Origin: Geomonas ferrireducens
GTDB taxonomy: Bacteria > Desulfobacterota > Desulfuromonadia > Geobacterales > Geobacteraceae
Direction: 5' to 3'
NCBI RefSeq assembly: GCF_004917065.1
Contig: NZ_SSYA01000001.1
Location: 495,001 to 559,000 of the forward strand
Length of the DNA: 64,000 nt
Part shown: one piece after another, positions 40,679 to 49,099 of the stretch
Layout: every line of letters starts with the position of its first letter
Numbering within the stretch: the stretch's first letter is position 1
Program-made: the position numbers and the translations under genes
Notes under the pieces: generated by a model
Databases searched by the model: none
The model's input: the letters and a program-made list of their open reading frames with translations, nothing else
What the model was told of the DNA's origin: nothing

Positions 40679-41988
40679 TGACCTCACGTATAGCCTCTTA
40701 CTTCCAGTTCCAGCGTTTCGGCACCACCATGAAGCGTGAGATCATCGCCGGTCTCACCACCTTCCTCACCATGGCGTACATCATCATCGTCAACCCGGCC
40801 ATCCTCGAGAACGCCGGCATCCCGCGCGGTCCCTCCACCACCGCGACCATCATCGCCGCCGTCTTCGGCACCGTGCTCATGGCCTTCTTCGCCAACCGCC
40901 CCTTCGCCATCGCCCCATACATGAGCGAGAACGCCTTCATCGCCTTCGTCGTCGTCAAGGTAATGGGGTATTCCTGGCAGACCGCGCTCGCCGCCGTCTT
41001 CTTCGCCGGCGTCATCTTCACGCTCCTTACCCTGTTCAAGGTGAGGAGCTGGCTCGCCGAATCGATCCCGCTCTCGCTCAAATGCGCCTTCGCCACCGGC
41101 ATCGGCCTTTTCCTGACCTTCATCGGCCTGAACGAAACCGGCATCGTCGTGCTCGGCGTTCCGGGCGCGCCGGTGAAACTGGGCGATCTCTCGCAGCCTT
41201 CGGTGCTCCTTGCCGTATGCGGCCTGCTGTTCACCGTGGTGCTCATCTCCCGCAAGGTGCTCGGGTCGATGATGATCGGCATCGTGGTCACCACCATCGC
41301 CTCCATCGTCCTCAAGGTGACCCCGCTTCCGAACTCCTTCGTGAGCATGCCCCCGGACATCACCCCGATCCTCTTCAAGCTCGACTTCGCTGGCGCCCTT
41401 ACCCCCGGCTTCTTCCCGATCATCCTGACCATCTTCATCATGGCGTTTCTCGACACCGTCGGGACGCTCCTCGGCCTCTCCATGCGCGCCGACCTCCTCG
41501 ACGACAACGGCAACCTCCCGGAGATCGAGAAGCCGATGCTGGCCGACGCGCTCGCCACCGTCGCCGCGCCGCTTCTCGGCACCACCACCACCGGTGCCTA
41601 CATCGAGTCGGCCGCCGGTATCGAGGAAGGGGGCCGTACCGGCTTCACCGCGCTAGTCACCGCGCTATTCTTCCTGCTCGCGCTCTTCTTCGCACCGCTT
41701 TTCACCATCGTGCCGGCGCACGCCTACGGCATCGCACTCATCGTGATCGGCTCCTACATGATCAGCCCCCTCGCGAAGATCGATTTCGACGACTTCACCG
41801 AGCTGATTCCGGCCTTCCTGACCGTGGTGCTGATGATCTTCACCTACAACATCGGGGTCGGCATGACCGCCGGCTTCATCGCCTATCCCCTCATGAAGGG
41901 GGCGACGGGCCGCATCAAGGAGATGAAGGGGGGCATGTGGGTACTGGCGCTCCTGTCGCTCTCCTACTTCCTCTTCGGCGCCAAGTAA
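40678..41988 (+). CDS. NCS2/AzgA-type purine permease
   Basis: 436 residues, about 12-14 helices, translationally coupled to hpt by TAATG. It belongs to the AzgA-like branch of nucleobase:cation symporters (N-terminal TMKREIIAGLTTFLTMAYIIIVNP; ENAFIAFVVV; the LGTTTTGAYIESAAGIEEGGRTG signature near residue 300). These carry hypoxanthine, guanine and adenine with protons. The product fits the salvage enzyme encoded by the first gene. A strong terminator follows. Confidence 0.93.
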   Translation: MTSRIASYFQFQRFGTTMKREIIAGLTTFLTMAYIIIVNPAILENAGIPRGPSTTATIIAAVFGTVLMAFFANRPFAIAPYMSENAFIAFVVVKVMGYSWQTALAAVFFAGVIFTLLTLFKVRSWLAESIPLSLKCAFATGIGLFLTFIGLNETGIVVLGVPGAPVKLGDLSQPSVLLAVCGLLFTVVLISRKVLGSMMIGIVVTTIASIVLKVTPLPNSFVSMPPDITPILFKLDFAGALTPGFFPIILTIFIMAFLDTVGTLLGLSMRADLLDDNGNLPEIEKPMLADALATVAAPLLGTTTTGAYIESAAGIEEGGRTGFTALVTALFFLLALFFAPLFTIVPAHAYGIALIVIGSYMISPLAKIDFDDFTELIPAFLTVVLMIFTYNIGVGMTAGFIAYPLMKGATGRIKEMKGGMWVLALLSLSYFLFGAK

Positions 41989-42016
41989 ACCGGCGCCGCC
42001 GCAACCGGCAACCCGA

Positions 42017-42051
42017 GGCCGCCGCACCGAAAGGTGCAGCGGCCTTTTTTT
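42017..42051 (+). terminator. Intrinsic terminator of the purine salvage operon
   Basis: Stem GGCCGC-C-GCACC paired with GGTGC-A-GCGGCC (42017-42028 with 42033-42044, one mismatch), loop GAAA, then seven Ts. Confidence 0.9.
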
Positions 42052-42102
42052 GTCCCCTCCACGGCGTTTCGCCCCCCAGCATTTCACCCCGCATTTTTTG
42101 GC

Positions 42103-42130
42103 TAAAGTTTTCGCTGGCCGCGGCCGATAT
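42103..42130 (+). promoter_or_regulatory. Sigma-28 (FliA)-type promoter of the chemoreceptor gene
   Basis: TAAAGTTT at 42103-42110, 12-base spacer, GCCGATAT at 42123-42130, against the consensus TAAAGTTT-N11-GCCGATAA. The spacer is one base longer than the enterobacterial optimum. Confidence 0.75.
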
Positions 42131-42235
42131 GAAAACGAAATTCAAAACCTCTTAGAGACAACGATAAGAAGCAGGCTGCGCCGCGGCCGAAGGTAGGGGA
42201 GGCCGGAACATCCCCGCAAGAAAGGAATATCCATC

Positions 42236-44224
42236 ATGTTGAAGAACCTGAAGATACGCACAAAGCTGTCGTTGATGATCGCTGTTCCCGTCCTGGGCAT
42301 GGTGCTCTTCTCACTCTGGAACGCAAAGAAGGACTACGCGCAGCTCCAGGGTTTGGTCCAGACCCAGAACCTGACGGCTCTCGCGGTGCAGGTGGGAGAG
42401 CTATCGCACCAGATCCAGAAAGAGCGCGGCTACACATCCGGCTTTCTCAATGCAAAAGGGACGAAGTTCAAGGAGGAGCTCGCCGGGCAGCGTGCCAAGG
42501 TGGACAAAGCGATCGAGGATGTGACCGCTTTCCAGAATAAAAACGAGGACTCGGTGAAGCTTGTGAAACCGAGCCTCGACACGGCCGCAGCCGCGATCGA
42601 CAAGCTGAAGGCGACCCGTGCCGGGATCGACACCCTGCAGGTCACCGGCGCCCAGGCCTACACCTTCTACACCGGCCTCATCAACTCCTATATGGACGTA
42701 GTGGCCGCGGTCGCCACCACCAGCGGCAGGCGCGAGGTGATGCGCCAGGCAACCGCCTACTACAGCTTCGTTAAAGCCAAGGAGGAGACCGGCAAGGAAC
42801 GCGCAGCCCTCAACGCGGTCCTCGCCGCAGATACGCTCGACCAGGACAGACTGCAGCGCACCATGACCATACTCGCCGCGCAGCAGGACTACCTCGACCT
42901 GTTCCGCAAGTTCGCCTCACCTGAGGCAGTCAGCGCCTTTGATGAGAAGGCAAAAGCCCCGGTATTCGCGAAAGTCGAGGAGATAAGGGGTGCGGTGCTC
43001 TCCAAGGGGATCGCCGGCCACTTCGGCATCCCGGCCGAGACCTGGTTCCCGGTCATCACCGAGAAAATCGACACCATGAAAGAGGTCGAGGACGTGCTCA
43101 CCAAAGAGATCCTCGCCACCGCCGGCGGGCTCGCGCACAGCGCCAAAGTCACCCTCATAATGAGCCTCGTACTCGCCGCCCTGGCGAGCCTCGGCACCTG
43201 CCTGCTCGGCTTCATCATCACGGCCGGCATCACGAGACCGCTCTCCCGGATGCTCGGCATGCTCAAGGACATCGCGGAGGGGGAAGGCGATCTCACCAAG
43301 CGGCTTGAGGTCGGGCGCAAGGACGAACTTGGCGAGGTGAGCACCTGGTTCAACCGCTTCATCGAGAACGTGCACGGCATCGTCGCGCAGCTATCCAGCA
43401 ACACCCTGCAGCTCTCCGCGTCATGCCAGCAACTGAGCTCAACCGCGGTTCAGATAGCGACCGCCGCCGAGGAGGTTGCCTCGCAGTCCGGCGCGGTCGC
43501 CACGGCGAGCGAGGAGATGAGTGCCACATCGAACGACATCTCCGCCAACTGCTCCCAGGCGGCGGAATCCTCGAACCGCGCCAGCGACACGGCGCGCGGC
43601 GGCGCCGAAGTGGTGCAGCAGACCCTGATCGGCATGCAAAAGATCGCCGAAAGGGTCCAGGAGTCGGCGCGGACGGTACAGAACCTCGGCACCCGCTCCG
43701 ACGAGATCGGCGCCATCGTCGGTACCATCGAGGACATTGCGGACCAGACGAACCTGCTTGCGCTGAACGCAGCCATCGAGGCGGCCAGGGCCGGCGAGCA
43801 GGGACGCGGCTTCGCCGTGGTGGCCGACGAGGTGCGGGCGCTCGCGGAGAGAACCACCAGGGCGACCAAGGAGATCGGCACCATGATCAGGGCGATCCAG
43901 GGGGACACGAACGGGGCGGTCACGAGCATGAAGCTAGGCGTACAGGAGGTGGAGAGCGGTATGGATAGCTCGCGCCGCTCCGGCGAGGCCCTCGACCAGA
44001 TCTTGAACGCAATCGGCGAGCTCACCACACAGATCCATCAGATCGCCACGGCGGCGGAAGAGCAGACCGCAGTGACCGGCGAGATAACCGCCAACATCGG
44101 CACCATCACCGGGGTGGTCTCCGAGACGGCAAACGGGGCGCACGAGACGGCAAGGGAGGCGACGCAAATGTCCACCCTCGCCTCGGAACTGCAACAGATC
44201 GTGGGGCGGTTCAAGCTCGCGTAA
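42236..44224 (+). CDS. Methyl-accepting chemotaxis protein with NIT sensor domain
   Basis: 662 residues. TM1 (about 9-27), a periplasmic all-helical sensor (about 45-290) of the NIT type ([17 protein letters not shown] near residue 60), TM2 (about 306-330), HAMP (about 328-382) and a cytoplasmic signalling hairpin. The hairpin tip is [36 protein letters not shown] near 495-530. NIT domains were named for nitrate/nitrite sensing, but the ligand here is unproven. No CheR-tethering pentapeptide at the C-terminus. A FliA-type promoter upstream ties it to the flagellar regulon. Confidence 0.94.
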   Translation: MLKNLKIRTKLSLMIAVPVLGMVLFSLWNAKKDYAQLQGLVQTQNLTALAVQVGELSHQIQKERGYTSGFLNAKGTKFKEELAGQRAKVDKAIEDVTAFQNKNEDSVKLVKPSLDTAAAAIDKLKATRAGIDTLQVTGAQAYTFYTGLINSYMDVVAAVATTSGRREVMRQATAYYSFVKAKEETGKERAALNAVLAADTLDQDRLQRTMTILAAQQDYLDLFRKFASPEAVSAFDEKAKAPVFAKVEEIRGAVLSKGIAGHFGIPAETWFPVITEKIDTMKEVEDVLTKEILATAGGLAHSAKVTLIMSLVLAALASLGTCLLGFIITAGITRPLSRMLGMLKDIAEGEGDLTKRLEVGRKDELGEVSTWFNRFIENVHGIVAQLSSNTLQLSASCQQLSSTAVQIATAAEEVASQSGAVATASEEMSATSNDISANCSQAAESSNRASDTARGGAEVVQQTLIGMQKIAERVQESARTVQNLGTRSDEIGAIVGTIEDIADQTNLLALNAAIEAARAGEQGRGFAVVADEVRALAERTTRATKEIGTMIRAIQGDTNGAVTSMKLGVQEVESGMDSSRRSGEALDQILNAIGELTTQIHQIATAAEEQTAVTGEITANIGTITGVVSETANGAHETAREATQMSTLASELQQIVGRFKLA

Positions 44225-44330
44225 AAGCGCAAGGCACAAACTCACGACCGCTGCATCTTCGCCGCATCTACGCAGAAGACAACAGAAACTCGCCAGGCGT
44301 CGATGCTCTGCGCAGCATGGCTTATCCAAT

Positions 44331-44359
44331 AGCCCCCCCATCTCACAGGGGGGGCTTTT
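44331..44359 (+). terminator. Intrinsic terminator after the chemoreceptor gene
   Basis: Perfect 9-bp stem AGCCCCCCC / GGGGGGGCT, loop of eight, followed by TTTC. Confidence 0.85.
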
Positions 44360-44479
44360 CATTGCACCCGCTCAGGGCGCTCGCACATCCATGCCGGGTG
44401 CCGTGGGCATTGATCCAGCCCGCCACGCATGCAAAGTGATGACTCCCGCGTCGGGCATCGATCTTTTTGCACCGGAAGG

Positions 44480-44507
44480 TTGACAGCAAGAAAGGTCCCC
44501 TTATACT
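44480..44507 (+). promoter_or_regulatory. Promoter of the DUF3015 gene
   Basis: Perfect TTGACA, 16-base spacer, TATACT (five of six), 33 bases before the ATG. Confidence 0.75.
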
Positions 44508-44540
44508 TGGTGAAAATTTCCTAAAAAAGGAGACCAAAAC

Positions 44541-45011
44541 ATGAAAAAGGTACTGATCGCTTTCGTACTCACCCTGTTAAGCAGTGCTTCCGCTTTCGCC
44601 GCCGGCCAAGCCCATACCAACGTAGGATGCGGCCTCGGCACCATGATCTTCCAGAACAAAGCCGACAACTCGATCATCCTCCAGGCCTTCCAGGCCACCA
44701 CCAACGGCACCTCGGGTTCCCAGACCTTCGGCATCACCTCCGGTACTTCCGAGTGCCAGCAGCCGAGCAAGATCGCCCAGAACGAGAAGCTGAACCAGTT
44801 CGTGCGCGCGAACATGGACAACCTCGCCAAAGAAATCGCCATGGGCAAAGGTGAAACCTTGGATACCTTCGTCGAGATGCTCGGGGTGAAAGGGGCCGAA
44901 GGGGACGCCTTCAAGGCGAAGCTGCAGGCTAACTTCAGCAGCATCTTCACCTCCGACAAGATCGTGATGGCCGAGGTGATCGACAACGCGGTGGCGGTAA
45001 ACAACAACTAG
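44541..45011 (+). CDS. DUF3015 family secreted protein
   Basis: 156 residues with a signal peptide (cleavage near AFAAGQ). The mature part has the DUF3015 hallmarks: NVGCGLGTMIF at its start, the QAFQATTNGTSGSQTFGITSGTSEC block with a second Cys, and a helical C-terminal half. The two cysteines probably form a disulfide in the periplasm or outer membrane. Family function is unknown. AAAAGGAG precedes the ATG, with a strong promoter upstream and a terminator after the gene, so it is an independent, probably well expressed unit. Confidence 0.88.
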   Translation: MKKVLIAFVLTLLSSASAFAAGQAHTNVGCGLGTMIFQNKADNSIILQAFQATTNGTSGSQTFGITSGTSECQQPSKIAQNEKLNQFVRANMDNLAKEIAMGKGETLDTFVEMLGVKGAEGDAFKAKLQANFSSIFTSDKIVMAEVIDNAVAVNNN

Positions 45012-45033
45012 AACAGGGCCGCCTTTTCTCAGT

Positions 45034-45068
45034 CGGGTGTGCAGCGCAAGCTGTGCACCCGTTTTTTT
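45034..45068 (+). terminator. Intrinsic terminator after the DUF3015 gene
   Basis: CGGGTG..CAGC paired with GCTG..CACCCG around loop GCAA (45034-45061, small internal loop) followed by seven Ts. Confidence 0.82.
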
Positions 45069-45095
45069 GTCTGTCGCACCGCCTCAAACCATGCT

Positions 45096-47009
45096 ATGAG
45101 CACTGTAATGATCCGATCCCTGCTGCGCCACGCCTTCCTTGCCTTCGCGTTCGTCACCTGCACCGCCGCCGCGTCAGTTGCAGAGGACGCCGGTAATTAC
45201 CCTGAGCAGTTGATCCGCAGCGCCAGAGAAACTCATCTCGCAGAGCAGCGGGGTTGGCACATCCTGCTGCACTACAAGAAAAGGCTCACCGGCGGTACGA
45301 TAAGCCGCATCTCGGATCCCGCCTTTTTTCTTTCCCGCTCCGGCAGAACCGACCCCGAGGCTGAGCTCGAAGCGACCATCGGTGCGTTTTTCACGCCGTC
45401 CGCTCCCGACGGGGAGCACCCCATCTGCCGCTTCCCTGCGCGCCTTGCCTGGCTCAGCGAACAGCTGCAAATCGACCCGGCGCGGCTTCCTGCCGCCGCC
45501 TGCTCGGAGCAAAAAGAACAGTTGCGCACCATCGATGCACGCTCCGCGGTCCTCGTCTTCCCGGTCGGACACATCAACAGTCCCGCCTCCATGTTCGGGC
45601 ACACCCTGATCCGCATCGACGGCAGCAGCAAGAGCAGCCTCATCTCCTACGCGGTGAACTACGCGGCCGACGCCAACGACACGAACGGCTTTCTCTACGC
45701 CTTCAAGGGGCTCTCCGGCTTCTACAAGGGGTACTATTCCCTCCTTCCCTACTACGAGAAGGTGAAGGAGTACGCCGACCTCGAGCACCGCGACATGTGG
45801 GAGTACCGGCTTAAGCTCTCAAGGGAGGAGGTGGAGCGCCTGCTCCTGCATGCCCTGGAGCTGCAGCGCATCTCCTCGGACTACTATTTCCTCGACGAGA
45901 ACTGCTCTTACAACCTCCTGTTCCTGCTCGAGGCGGCGCGCCCGACGCTGCACCTGTCGGACCAAACCGGCGTCTTCGTGCTGCCGACCAACACCATCGA
46001 CATCGCAAGGCAAAGCGGCATCCTCGAGGACGCGGTCTACCGCCCCTCGCAGGGAAGGCGCATCGCGCAGATCGCCTCGCTGCTTGACGAACAAGGGCAG
46101 CAGGCGGCCCTCGAGCTCGCCCGGGGGAAACGGGAGGCGAAGAGCCTGCGGGCCGGCGATGCCGGCGACGAGCAAAGGCGGGAGATCCTTGACTTGGGGG
46201 CGGAACTCATCCAGTTGCGCCTGTCCAGAAAGGAACTCGAGCAGCAGGATTACAACCGGCTCTACCTGAAGATCCTTGCGGAGCGGAGCGCACTTGGCAA
46301 GGGAGAGGCCGCCTACGACATCGCCCCCCCTCCCCCTCCCGACGCCGGGCATCGCACCAGCGCGGTCGGCATCGGCGGCGGGGTGCGCCGCGGCGACGGT
46401 TATGCAGCTCTTCACCTGCAACCGGCCTTCCACAGTCTCCTCGACCCGGACCAGGGGTACCTTGCCGGGGCGCAAATCAAGTTCTTCGACACACTCGTCG
46501 ACTACGTACCGGAGCAGGAACGCCTGAGGCTGCGCACCATGCACCTGCTCGACATCCTCTCCGCCGCCCCCAGGGACCGCTTCTTCAGGCCCTTCTCCTG
46601 GAAAATCGCAGCGGGATGGGACACCGAGGTGATGGAGGACGGGCGGGATTCCCTGATCTTCCGGCTGAACAGCGGCGGCGGGCTTGCACGCAGGTCCCCC
46701 TTCGGCGGCATCCTGTACGCCTTCGCGGAGGCGGACGTAAACGCGGGGAAAAGGCTGCGCGGGTCGGTTGCGGCGGCCCCTGGCGTGTCGCTTGGGGCGC
46801 TCGAACAGGTGCGCGACTGGTGGAAGGTTCAGCTTCTGGGTGAGGCCTTCTTCTACGTGGTCGGGGACGACCGCGTATCGCTCAAAGCAAGTCTCGCGCA
46901 AAACTTCAGACTGGCACAGCACCAAAGCCTTGCATTCGTACTGAGTTACGGCGATGTCTCCGGGCACGCAGTCCCAGAAGCAAGAGTTCTCCTTAACTGC
47001 TACTTCTGA
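45096..47009 (+). CDS. DUF4105 (Lnb-like) envelope protein with C-terminal barrel-like region
   Basis: 637 residues from ATG 45096 (ATG 45108 is equally possible; neither has a good ribosome site, and the frame before 45068 lies in a terminator). A signal peptide is cleaved near ASVAED. Residues about 130-330 carry the DUF4105/Lnb N-terminal domain motifs VGHINSPASMFGHTLIRIDGSS and DENCSYNLLFLLE, an NlpC/P60-like His/Cys arrangement. The C-terminal ~230 residues are beta-rich and end in an aromatic residue (NCYF), as in barrel-associated proteins. It may hydrolyse a lipid- or peptide-linked substrate in the outer envelope. Function unproven. Confidence 0.78.
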   Translation: MSTVMIRSLLRHAFLAFAFVTCTAAASVAEDAGNYPEQLIRSARETHLAEQRGWHILLHYKKRLTGGTISRISDPAFFLSRSGRTDPEAELEATIGAFFTPSAPDGEHPICRFPARLAWLSEQLQIDPARLPAAACSEQKEQLRTIDARSAVLVFPVGHINSPASMFGHTLIRIDGSSKSSLISYAVNYAADANDTNGFLYAFKGLSGFYKGYYSLLPYYEKVKEYADLEHRDMWEYRLKLSREEVERLLLHALELQRISSDYYFLDENCSYNLLFLLEAARPTLHLSDQTGVFVLPTNTIDIARQSGILEDAVYRPSQGRRIAQIASLLDEQGQQAALELARGKREAKSLRAGDAGDEQRREILDLGAELIQLRLSRKELEQQDYNRLYLKILAERSALGKGEAAYDIAPPPPPDAGHRTSAVGIGGGVRRGDGYAALHLQPAFHSLLDPDQGYLAGAQIKFFDTLVDYVPEQERLRLRTMHLLDILSAAPRDRFFRPFSWKIAAGWDTEVMEDGRDSLIFRLNSGGGLARRSPFGGILYAFAEADVNAGKRLRGSVAAAPGVSLGALEQVRDWWKVQLLGEAFFYVVGDDRVSLKASLAQNFRLAQHQSLAFVLSYGDVSGHAVPEARVLLNCYF

Positions 47010-47129
47010 GGTAACTTCTCTTTTAGTGATTCAACTCACAGGGATTCACCGCAAGTACATAGCCATTTTATTGACATCGGAGAGGGCAATGTGCATAATT
47101 TTCAAAACACATACATAACTGCAAGATAG

Positions 47130-47210
47130 ACGATAATACTCAACCATCCGCGAGGATGGGGCGGAAAGCCTATTGGGTCTCCCTGAGACAGCCGGGTTGC
47201 CGAAATATCA
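47130..47210 (+). ncRNA. GEMM-I cyclic dinucleotide riboswitch aptamer (cGAMP-type predicted)
   Basis: The GEMM-I core is complete: a CCATCC-GCGA-GGATGG helix with GNRA loop (47144-47159), the receptor-side GGCGGAAAGCC (47160-47170), GTCT / AGAC arm (47177-47189) and the conserved AGCCGGGTTGCCGAA strand (47190-47204), closed by GATA / TATC (47132-47135 with 47206-47209). In an ungapped alignment with the Vibrio Vc2 aptamer the ligand-contacting position 20 is A (base 47138), not G. A20 is reported to favour 3',3'-cGAMP in Geobacter GEMM-Ib switches. The alignment is from memory. Confidence 0.88.
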
Positions 47211-47235
47211 CTGGATATTCTGCCCCGGCTTTTTT
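47191..47235 (+). terminator. Riboswitch expression platform: terminator overlapping the aptamer
   Basis: GCCGGG (47191-47196) can pair with CCCGGC (47224-47229), and AATATC (47204-47209) with GATATT (47214-47219), followed by six Ts. Both left arms belong to the aptamer's 3' strand, so terminator and aptamer are mutually exclusive and ligand binding should turn the operon on. Confidence 0.85.
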
Positions 47236-47286
47236 GCGTTCCGCGGCGGAGCTGACTGGAGTGCAGGCCCAGGGGAGATTATCGTC

Positions 47287-47490
47287 ATGCGTTGCACCCT
47301 CTTCAGCCCCGTCGTGGTTTTCCGCTCGCTCATCGTGACGCGCCAGATAAGCGGCGTACCACTGAAAAACTGCGGCTGCTATATAAATCTAAGCCTCGCC
47401 CTGCAGCAGGGGGTGCACCTGCGCCACCGCGCCGGCTGCGCCTTCTTCCTGCAACACCCTCAGGCGCACATGGAGGGGAAGGCATGCTAG
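47287..47490 (+). CDS. Possible 67-residue ORF between the riboswitch and the kinase
   Basis: ATG 47287 follows AGGGGAG at a good distance, and the frame runs to TAG at 47488-47490, overlapping the kinase start (ATGCTAG). The product begins MRCTLFSPVVVFRS, has four Cys residues and a basic C-terminal half, and matches no family I know. No signal peptide is evident. The spacing suggests translational coupling, with the kinase translated by ribosomes finishing this ORF. It may equally be a non-coding leader. Being directly behind a cyclic-dinucleotide riboswitch it deserves a check. Confidence 0.4.
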   Translation: MRCTLFSPVVVFRSLIVTRQISGVPLKNCGCYINLSLALQQGVHLRHRAGCAFFLQHPQAHMEGKAC

Positions 47491-49082
47491 AAGAACCCAA
47501 CCTCTCCACCCAGTTCCTCTACGAGGCCCTGAGCCGTGGGAAGCGGGAATGGGAACTCACCTTCGACGCGGTTCCCGACCTCATCTTCATAACCGACACC
47601 CGGCACACCATCACCCGCGTCAACCGCGCCATGGCGGAACGTGTCGGGATGCATCCCTCCGAGCTCCCCGGCCGCAAATGCTACGAGATCTTCCACGGGC
47701 TCATGGCATCCCCCGACACCTGTCCTTTCCTGCGGCTCATGAAAGACGGCGACGCCCCGAACGTTGAGATCGAGGAAAAGCATCTGGGCGGCTTCTTTGA
47801 GATATCCGTCTCTCCCCTTTACAACGAGGTCGGCGAGCTTGCCGCCTGCGTGCACGTAGCCCGCGACATCACCGAACGCAAGAAGGCCGAGGAATATCGA
47901 CTTGCACTGGAACAACAGCTGCAGCAAACGCAAAAGCTCGAAAGCCTCGGTGTCCTTACCGGCGGCATCGCGCACGATTTCAACAACATCCTGACCATCA
48001 TCCTCGGTCACTGCGCGCTCGCGCGCAGCATCTCTCTCCCGGAAACGACGCAAAGGCACCTCGAACAGATCGAGACCGCGGGGAACCGCGCCGCCGAGCT
48101 TTGCCGCCAGATGCTGACCTACGCAGGGAAAAGCCCGCTGGTGCAGTCCGAGATCGACCTAAGTGCCCAGGTGAGGGAGATGATCAGCATGCTCCAGCCC
48201 GCCTTCAAGAAGAACGTCGCCTTCCGCTGCGAACTCCCCCCACGGGTGCCGCTTGTGACCGGAGACCGGAGCCAGGTCCAGCAGATCATCATGAACATCA
48301 TCGTGAACGCGGTGGAGGCGATCGGCGACAGCAAGGGGACGGTACGCGTCGATCTGGACAGCTGCACGGTGGGGGAAGGCGACGCCGATTTCTTCGGCGG
48401 CGAGATCCCTCCCGGTCCGTATGTCCGCCTCCAGGTGAGCGATACCGGCTGCGGGATGACCGAGGAGACCCAGCGACGTATCTTCGAGCCTTTCTTCACC
48501 ACCAAATTTACCGGCCGCGGCCTCGGGATGTCCGCCATCATGGGGATCATCAAGTCCCACAAGGGTGCGTTGCAGCTTTTCAGCACACCTGGCAACGGCA
48601 CCACCTTCAAGGTCTACTTCCCGGTAACCACCGTTTCAGGCGAAAAGCCTGCGGGTAGTGACGATCCCTCCCGGGCACCCGGCCCGCGCGAGCCGCTTAA
48701 CGGCACCGTGCTTCTGGTCGACGACGAACCCGAGCTGCGCAGCGTCGGTACGGTCCTCCTCACCGCCCTCGGATGCAGGGTCGTCACCGCCGGCAACGGC
48801 CGAGAGGCGCTCGAAGTCTACCGGGACCGCGAAGGAGACATCGATCTGGTCGTCATGGACCTCACCATGCCGGAGATGGACGGCCTCGAGGCATACCACG
48901 AACTGCGCAAAAAGAACCTCGCGCTCCCCGTCCTTTTTTGCAGCGGCTATGGCAAGAAGGAGGTCTCTCCGTTCATCGACCGCGATCGTCGTGCCGCATT
49001 CATGGCGAAGCCGTACCGGATGGACCTGCTGCACGAGATGTTAGCGAAACTGTGGCAGGTCGACCGCATCCCCCCTCTGTAA
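47484..49082 (+). CDS. PAS sensor histidine kinase with C-terminal receiver domain (hybrid)
   Basis: 532 residues from ATG 47484 (GGAGGGGAAG upstream); an earlier in-frame start has no ribosome site. One PAS domain (about 27-140) precedes a HisKA-type dimerisation helix with LTGGIAHDFNNIL (phospho-His near residue 165), an ATPase domain with NIIVNAVEA, DTGCGM and GRGLGMSAIMGI, and a receiver domain (about 410-525) whose phospho-accepting Asp is in LVVMDLTMPEMDG (near 459). No transmembrane segment, so it senses inside the cell. A riboswitch directly upstream puts it under cyclic dinucleotide control. Confidence 0.93.
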   Translation: MLEEPNLSTQFLYEALSRGKREWELTFDAVPDLIFITDTRHTITRVNRAMAERVGMHPSELPGRKCYEIFHGLMASPDTCPFLRLMKDGDAPNVEIEEKHLGGFFEISVSPLYNEVGELAACVHVARDITERKKAEEYRLALEQQLQQTQKLESLGVLTGGIAHDFNNILTIILGHCALARSISLPETTQRHLEQIETAGNRAAELCRQMLTYAGKSPLVQSEIDLSAQVREMISMLQPAFKKNVAFRCELPPRVPLVTGDRSQVQQIIMNIIVNAVEAIGDSKGTVRVDLDSCTVGEGDADFFGGEIPPGPYVRLQVSDTGCGMTEETQRRIFEPFFTTKFTGRGLGMSAIMGIIKSHKGALQLFSTPGNGTTFKVYFPVTTVSGEKPAGSDDPSRAPGPREPLNGTVLLVDDEPELRSVGTVLLTALGCRVVTAGNGREALEVYRDREGDIDLVVMDLTMPEMDGLEAYHELRKKNLALPVLFCSGYGKKEVSPFIDRDRRAAFMAKPYRMDLLHEMLAKLWQVDRIPPL

Positions 49083-49099
49083 ACACCTTCTCCGCAGCT

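Larger units (their letters stand above)
44225..44540. other. Intergenic region between the chemoreceptor and DUF3015 genes
   Basis: About 316 bases with no gene. It holds a GC-rich terminator AGCCCCCCC / GGGGGGGCT (44331-44339 with 44348-44356, then TTTC) and a strong promoter, TTGACA (44480-44485), 16 bases, TATACT (44502-44507). Confidence 0.7.
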
